Notes under the pieces: model-generated
The model's database searches: none
What the model was told of the DNA's origin: nothing
The model's input: the letters and a program-made list of their open reading frames with translations, nothing else
Program-made: the position numbers and the translations under genes
Origin: Stomorhina lunata
Taxonomy: Eukaryota; Arthropoda; Insecta; Diptera; Rhiniidae
Reading direction: 5' to 3'
DNA length: 64,000 nucleotides
Assembly (NCBI GenBank): GCA_933228675.1
Contig: OW121743.1
Coordinates: 90,765,998-90,829,997 of the forward strand
Shown here: positions 60,195 to 64,000 of the stretch, one piece after another
How positions within the stretch are numbered: the first letter of the stretch is position 1
How the letters are laid out: each line of letters starts with the position of its first letter

Positions 60195-60480
60195 TATCAA
60201 AATTTGGCACATCAAACATTTAATTAAAAAGTTTTACTGTAGTGTATTGCACTAAGAATCCCAATTTATTACAATTATTTATTATTGTAATAAATAGTTT
60301 TTTGATAAAACCAAAAAATGTTGGTGGGGAAACCTTTCCTCGACGCGTTTCGATGGTTGGTTAGACCATCTCATCAGGAGGATTATCCCTAATTCTAGAC
60401 AGAGCGAAAACCTCACATTATGTATAATTTGAGGGACTGAATAAATACGAATTATTATTATTGTGTCCAACAAATATCAA
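60195..60480 (-). mobile_element. Penelope-like element end carrying a hammerhead ribozyme
   Basis: A non-minisatellite insertion interrupts the 30-bp array, which resumes at about 60560. It holds a hammerhead ribozyme (described separately) and a perfect inverted repeat TTATTACAAT/ATTGTAATAA at about 60267-60294. The part from 60203 to 60300 (ACATCAAACATTTAATTA, ACTGTAGTGTATTGCACTAA) is repeated at 61807-61907. Hammerheads with this very short stem III are known in the terminal repeats of Penelope-like retroelements, so that is the likely source. No reverse transcriptase is present, so the copy is truncated. Confidence 0.6.
60327..60389 (-). ncRNA. Type I hammerhead self-cleaving ribozyme
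   Basis: All conserved core parts are present on the minus strand: CTGATGA at 60377-60371, GAAA at 60351-60348 and the GTC cleavage triplet at 60344-60342. Stem II is a perfect six-pair helix (GATGGT, seven-base loop CTAACCA, ACCATC). Stem I has a five-pair inner part (TCCTC with GAGGA) and an outer part (GGGA with TCCC) around an internal loop, which is where tertiary contacts with loop II would form. Stem III is just ACGCGT, the minimal form found in Penelope-type and some satellite ribozymes, which often cleave better as dimers. Cleavage is expected between 60342 and 60341. Confidence 0.9.
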
Positions 60481-60654
60481 CATAAAGCTAAGATTATCAT
60501 CCGAACAGAAACACACAAACATTTTTCAGTTTTATCATTTCTTTATTTCCCACACTTTTCTATTGAATATTTTTTGATAAAAAAAATTTTCTATAGAAAA
60601 ATTTTTGATAAAAAATTCTGTATAGAAAAATTTTTGATATAAAATTTTCTATAG

Positions 60655-60960
60655 AAAAATTTTCTCTATAGAGAAAATTGTTCAGTATTTGAACAATTTT
60701 CTCTGTAGAAAATTTTTCAGTATTTGAACAATTTTCTCTATAGAAAATTGTTCAGTATTTGAACACTTTTCTCTATAGAAAATTGTTCAGTATTTGAACA
60801 ATTTTCTCTATAGAAAATTTTTCAGTATTTGAACAATTTTTTCTATAGAAAATTGTTCAGTATTTGAATAATTTTCTCTATAGAAAATTGTTCAGTATTT
60901 GGACAATTTTCTCTATAGAAAATTGTTCAGTATTTGAACAATTTTCTTTGAAGAACTTAA
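60655..60960. repeat. 35-bp minisatellite with two palindromes per unit
   Basis: About nine units with a 35-bp step (CTCTATAG at 60736 and 60771). Each unit alternates AATTGTTCA, loop GTATT, TGAACAATT with TTTTCTCTATAGAAAA. It follows the 30-bp array directly and shares the CTATAGAAAA word with it. Confidence 0.92.
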
Positions 60961-61800
60961 GAAATCTGAAATAAATCCACTTTAAACATTTTATATTTTT
61001 TGTATAATATTTATTAATATTTTTATAATTATTTTATTATTTTTAGCTTTACAAGTTTTATTTCATTTCTTAGAATTTATTTTCTGTTTTATTTCCGTTG
61101 TGAGTTTTGGCAAATATTATGAATTTTTTTTTTGTATGCATTAAATGTATATTTTTATAATTCAACTTTTTACAAATTTTAAAGAAAAGGAAAAATTTAA
61201 TTTTAAAATATTTTTAGCTTATGTTTAAAAACAAAAAAAAGCTGCTCATGGGAAATTAATAACTAAAGAAAAATAAATTATTTTTAAAAACTTTATTTAG
61301 GGATTTAAAATTTATAAAAAAAAGGAATTAGTTTAAAAATTAAATTATTTTAAGAATAAAAAAAATAAATTTAAGAATATATTTTTCTAATTAAAATAAA
61401 AAGTTTTAAAATATTTTTTGTTTTGTTTTTTTTCGTAAGAGCACACAGAAATTGTACATGAATGATTTAAATTTGTTTAAGGGGTTTTAAAAATAATTTA
61501 AGTATAAAAATGTTATTTTTTTATTTTAAAAGAAAAGAGAAAATATTTTTATTATTAAAAATAAAATAAAAACAATTTATGTAAATGTTTAATAAAATAT
61601 TTAATTTTTTTAAGTTAGAAAATAATCAAGTTTTAAAGCGCTTGGGTAAATTATTTTTGTTATAATAATGCGCTTGTCGTCTTTAAAAAAAATCGATTTA
61701 ATTTTAATTCTCATTTTTATTGTTTATGAAAATGATTTTGAAAATGAAAATTTGTTAAACTAAAATTTTGTAAATTTAATTTTTTTTTTAAAAGGTTTTT
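60961..61800. other. Very AT-rich spacer, no feature seen
   Basis: Almost pure A/T sequence with short homopolymer runs. No gene or RNA can be supported. Confidence 0.4.
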
Positions 61801-61804
61801 TAAA

Positions 61805-61910
61805 AAATTTTGGGACATCAAACATTTAATTATAAAATTTTACTGTAGTGTATTGCACTAAGATCCCAATTTATTACAATTATTTATTATTTTAATAAAT
61901 AAATTTTTTT
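61805..61910. repeat. Second copy of the Penelope-like flank (without ribozyme)
   Basis: The words ACATCAAACATTTAATTA, TTTTACTGTAGTGTATTGCA and CCCAATTTATTACAATTATT match 60203-60295 almost base for base. The ribozyme that follows in the other copy is absent here. Confidence 0.85.
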
Positions 61911-62060
61911 ATTGAAAATTTTGAAAACTGAAAATTTTAAATGTTTGTAATGAAAAATTTGTAAATTAATAGGAGATTGTGTTAATTAATAGAAGATTCT
62001 GTTAGTTTACAAATTTTCCATTACACGAATTTAATATTTTCAGTTTTCAAAATTTTCAAT
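61911..62060. repeat. Imperfect inverted repeat, arms of about 55 bp
   Basis: Left arm 61911-61965 (ATTGAAAATTTTGAAAACTG at its start) matches the reverse complement of 62005-62060 with a few mismatches, around a 39-base loop that itself contains TTAATTAATAG twice. It adjoins the Penelope-like flank copy. Confidence 0.75.
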
Positions 62061-62219
62061 TAAACAAATTTTCAATTGACAAAATCTTTTACATAAGCAA
62101 TAAAAAATATCTTCCACTTATAGTTCCTGGATCTTGAAATAGAATTATTATGAAAGACTTATAGAATTATGTAATAATTCGAAAAGTTAGGCAGTTTTTT
62201 GCTGGAAGCTGGATAAAAA

Positions 62220-62955
62220 TTTTCAAACCGAGAACAATTTTGTATTGAACAAATCGTCTAATTCTGAAAAATGTTCTATAGGTAAAATTTTACAAATTCT
62301 AAACTCTTCTCAATAGAGAAAATTTTTCAAAAATTTTCCAGAATCAGAACATTTTTCAATAGAGAAAATTGTTCAGATTCTGACAAATTTTCTATACAGA
62401 AAATTGTTCAGATTCTGTAGAGAAAATTATTTTTCTACACAGAAAAATCCAGCAGAATCTAAACAATTTTTCATGCAAAAAATCGTCCAGAATCTTAGCA
62501 ATTGTATCGTCCCGATTATGAACAATTTTCTGTAGAGAAAATTGTCCAAATTCTGCACAATTTTCTACAAAGAATATTAGACAGATTTTAAGAAATTTTT
62601 CAGATTTCGTATAATTTCCTATATAGAAAATCGTTCAGATTACGAAAAGTTTTCTATAGAGAAAGTCATCAAGAATCTCAAAATTTTTCTATAGGGAAAT
62701 CGAACTATTTTCTATATAGAAAATCGTTCAGATTTTTTGTAGAAAATTGTTTTTCTATACAGAAAAATCCAGAATCTGAACAATTTTCTATACGAAAAAT
62801 CGTCCAAAATCTTAGCAATTGTATCGTCAAGATTATGAAAAATTTTCTGTAGAGAAAATCTTCCAGATTCTGAATAATTTCCTATAAAAAAAATTTTACA
62901 GATTCCGACAAAATTGTTATCGAAAACATAGTCCAGATCATGAACTATTTTTAAG
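62220..62955. repeat. Degenerate array of the ATTGTTCAGA minisatellite
   Basis: Diverged units with GAACAATTTTC, TATAGAGAAAATTGTTCAGA and CTGTAGAGAAAAT. Spacing is close to 35 bp where it can be judged. A block around 62440-62510 is repeated at 62755-62830 (GAAAAATCCAG, AATCGTCCA.AATCTTAGCA, TTGTATCGTC), so a higher-order duplication of about 315 bp is present. Confidence 0.8.
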
Positions 62956-63355
62956 ATTCTGATGAATTATCATTTAGATTTTAAATTAAAAAAATCTCAT
63001 TTAATATTTATTCCCGTTTTCAAAATCCAGTAACTTCCTTTTTTAAAGGATTTCCAAAATAAATCCTTGATATTAATAATTGTTTTCATTTTTACTTCAT
63101 TTTGGAGAATTTGTATAAATATAAAACTTTAAAGTTTTGTTCTACTTTAAAATGTTTCATCGGTGTTTTTAGATTTACAAATTACATTTACTTAAAATTA
63201 ATTAATCTTGGTTTTTTCTTTATCTTTTTGTATATATATATAAAATTATTATAAATCTTTTGTTTTTCGTTATTTTAAATTTAAATATTAATAATATATA
63301 AATAGTAATTATATTGATTTAACTATAAACTACTATCGCAGTCCATTTGAGTATG
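62956..63355. other. 3' flank of the ARL5-type gene, AT-rich
   Basis: This would contain the 3' untranslated region of the minus-strand ARL5-type gene. A minus-strand AATAAA is present at about 63007-63012 and could be its poly(A) signal. Nothing else is visible. Confidence 0.4.
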
Positions 63356-63404
63356 TCATTTCTTTTTGATGCGTTGGACGATCCATTCCAAACCCTGATA
63401 GAGT
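63356..63404 (-). CDS. Arl5: Last coding exon of an ARL5-type small GTPase (partial gene)
   Basis: A minus-strand acceptor TTTTTGTTACAG is followed by a 49-base coding exon. It ends a split glycine codon (phase 2, GG|A) and then reads LYQGLEWIVQRIKKK and a TGA stop. ARF-like GTPases end in a C-terminal helix after the switch and base-binding motifs; ARL5 proteins in particular end in ALTGEGL.QGLEW, so the preceding exon is expected to end in ...TGEG. ARL5 acts at the trans-Golgi network in retrograde vesicle tethering. The GTP-binding motifs lie outside the window on the right. The exon is short, so the call rests on the QGLEW match, the correct phase and a good acceptor. Another ARF-like family member remains possible. 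Confidence 0.7.
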
Positions 63405-63689
63405 CTGTAACAAAAATTAAATAAATTGAATTAATTTAATATTATAGATAAAATATTTAACGTAATCAAGATGAAAAGTGAAGCAATAATTAAAGCAATT
63501 AAGTAGCAAATATTACGTCAAAACAATTTTAAAAACAATCTTATCAAAAAGGCTGTAATAAAATAATTAAAATTTCAAATTTCACGTTTGTTTACAAGAT
63601 AAATCTCAATCTATTTTTATAGAATATGAGCTTTTTTATCTATATAAATATGGTAGAATCTGAATCTGACAAAACCTTAAACTTTTGAA

Positions 63690-64000
63690 AACCACAGAAA
63701 TTGTTCAGAATCTGTGCAATTATATAGAAAATTGTTCAGAATCTGGACAATTTTCTTTATAGAAAATTGTTCAGAATCTGGACAATTTTCTCTATAGAAA
63801 ATTGTTCAGTATCTGGATAATTTTCTCTATAGAAAATTGTTCAGTATCTGGATAATTATCTCTACAGAAAATTGTTCAGAATCTGGATAATTTTCTCTAC
63901 AGAAAATTCTTCAGAATCTGGATAATTTTCTCTACAGAAAATTATTCAGAATCGGGACAATTTTCTCTATAGAAAATTGTTCAGAATCTGGACAATTTCC
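63690..64000. repeat. 35-bp minisatellite array in the ARL5-type gene intron
   Basis: About nine units with TTTTCTCTATAGAAAATTG and TTCAGAATCTGGACAA; the step is 35 bp. It runs off the right edge. It is the same type as 60655-60960 and 62220-62955 and lies upstream of the last exon of the ARL5-type gene, so it is intronic if that call is right. Confidence 0.9.

Overview
This window looks like eukaryotic nuclear DNA from a dipteran insect, most likely a calyptrate fly such as a blow fly. That assignment is inference. It rests on the extreme A+T content, the insect-type splice sites, the insect-type initiator tRNA, the decayed mariner and non-LTR elements, and short MTHFR and ARL5 genes in insect-like form. 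The window is gene-poor and repeat-rich. Nothing bacterial is present: no operons and no CRISPR.

Only three ordinary genes can be supported, all in the last 10 kb. They are an initiator tRNA-Met gene (54924-54995, +), a three-exon methylenetetrahydrofolate reductase gene on the minus strand (exons 57655-58270, 57340-57428 and 55051-55446; 366 aa), and the last coding exon of an ARL5-type small GTPase gene on the minus strand (63356-63404), whose body lies to the right of the window. The tRNA and MTHFR genes converge with 55 bases between tRNA end and stop codon. One run of nine T bases is both the likely Pol III terminator of the tRNA and part of the likely AATAAA signal of MTHFR.

The most distinctive RNA feature is a complete type I hammerhead ribozyme motif on the minus strand at 60327-60389. 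It has all core bases, a perfect six-pair stem II, a two-part stem I and a very short ACGCGU stem III. This form is typical of ribozymes in Penelope-like retroelement ends.

Roughly 30 percent of the window is tandem minisatellite with units of 29-35 bp, mostly 31 bp. These arrays lie at 5380-7640, 8990-10640, 12285-13770, 19435-20615, 21600-24645, 32580-33677, 46970-48020, 48720-48980, 49640-50925, 52850-54690, 55680-57270, 59260-60660, 60655-60960, 62220-62950 and 63690-64000. Many units share the self-complementary core TTTTCTATAGAAAA or a close relative, so they look like one diverged superfamily. Two arrays of the same unit lie in opposite orientation on either side of the tRNA and the last MTHFR exon, one of them filling MTHFR intron 2. 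A separate array at 50930-51870 has a unit of about 126 bp.

The remainder is interspersed repeats and AT-rich sequence without visible function. The repeats include a family with TATACCCTTCACC ends (seven copies or fragments, two involved in nested insertions), a larger dispersed family with internal modules of about 120-145 bp (1-640, 2220-3300, 44053-44230, 45690-46960), and a tRNA-derived SINE-like element (34929-35060 and 40189-40311). There are also a 717-bp foldback element (13792-14508), a perfect 41-bp hairpin (22692-22794), a mariner relic (34004-34380) and several reverse-transcriptase pseudogene fragments.
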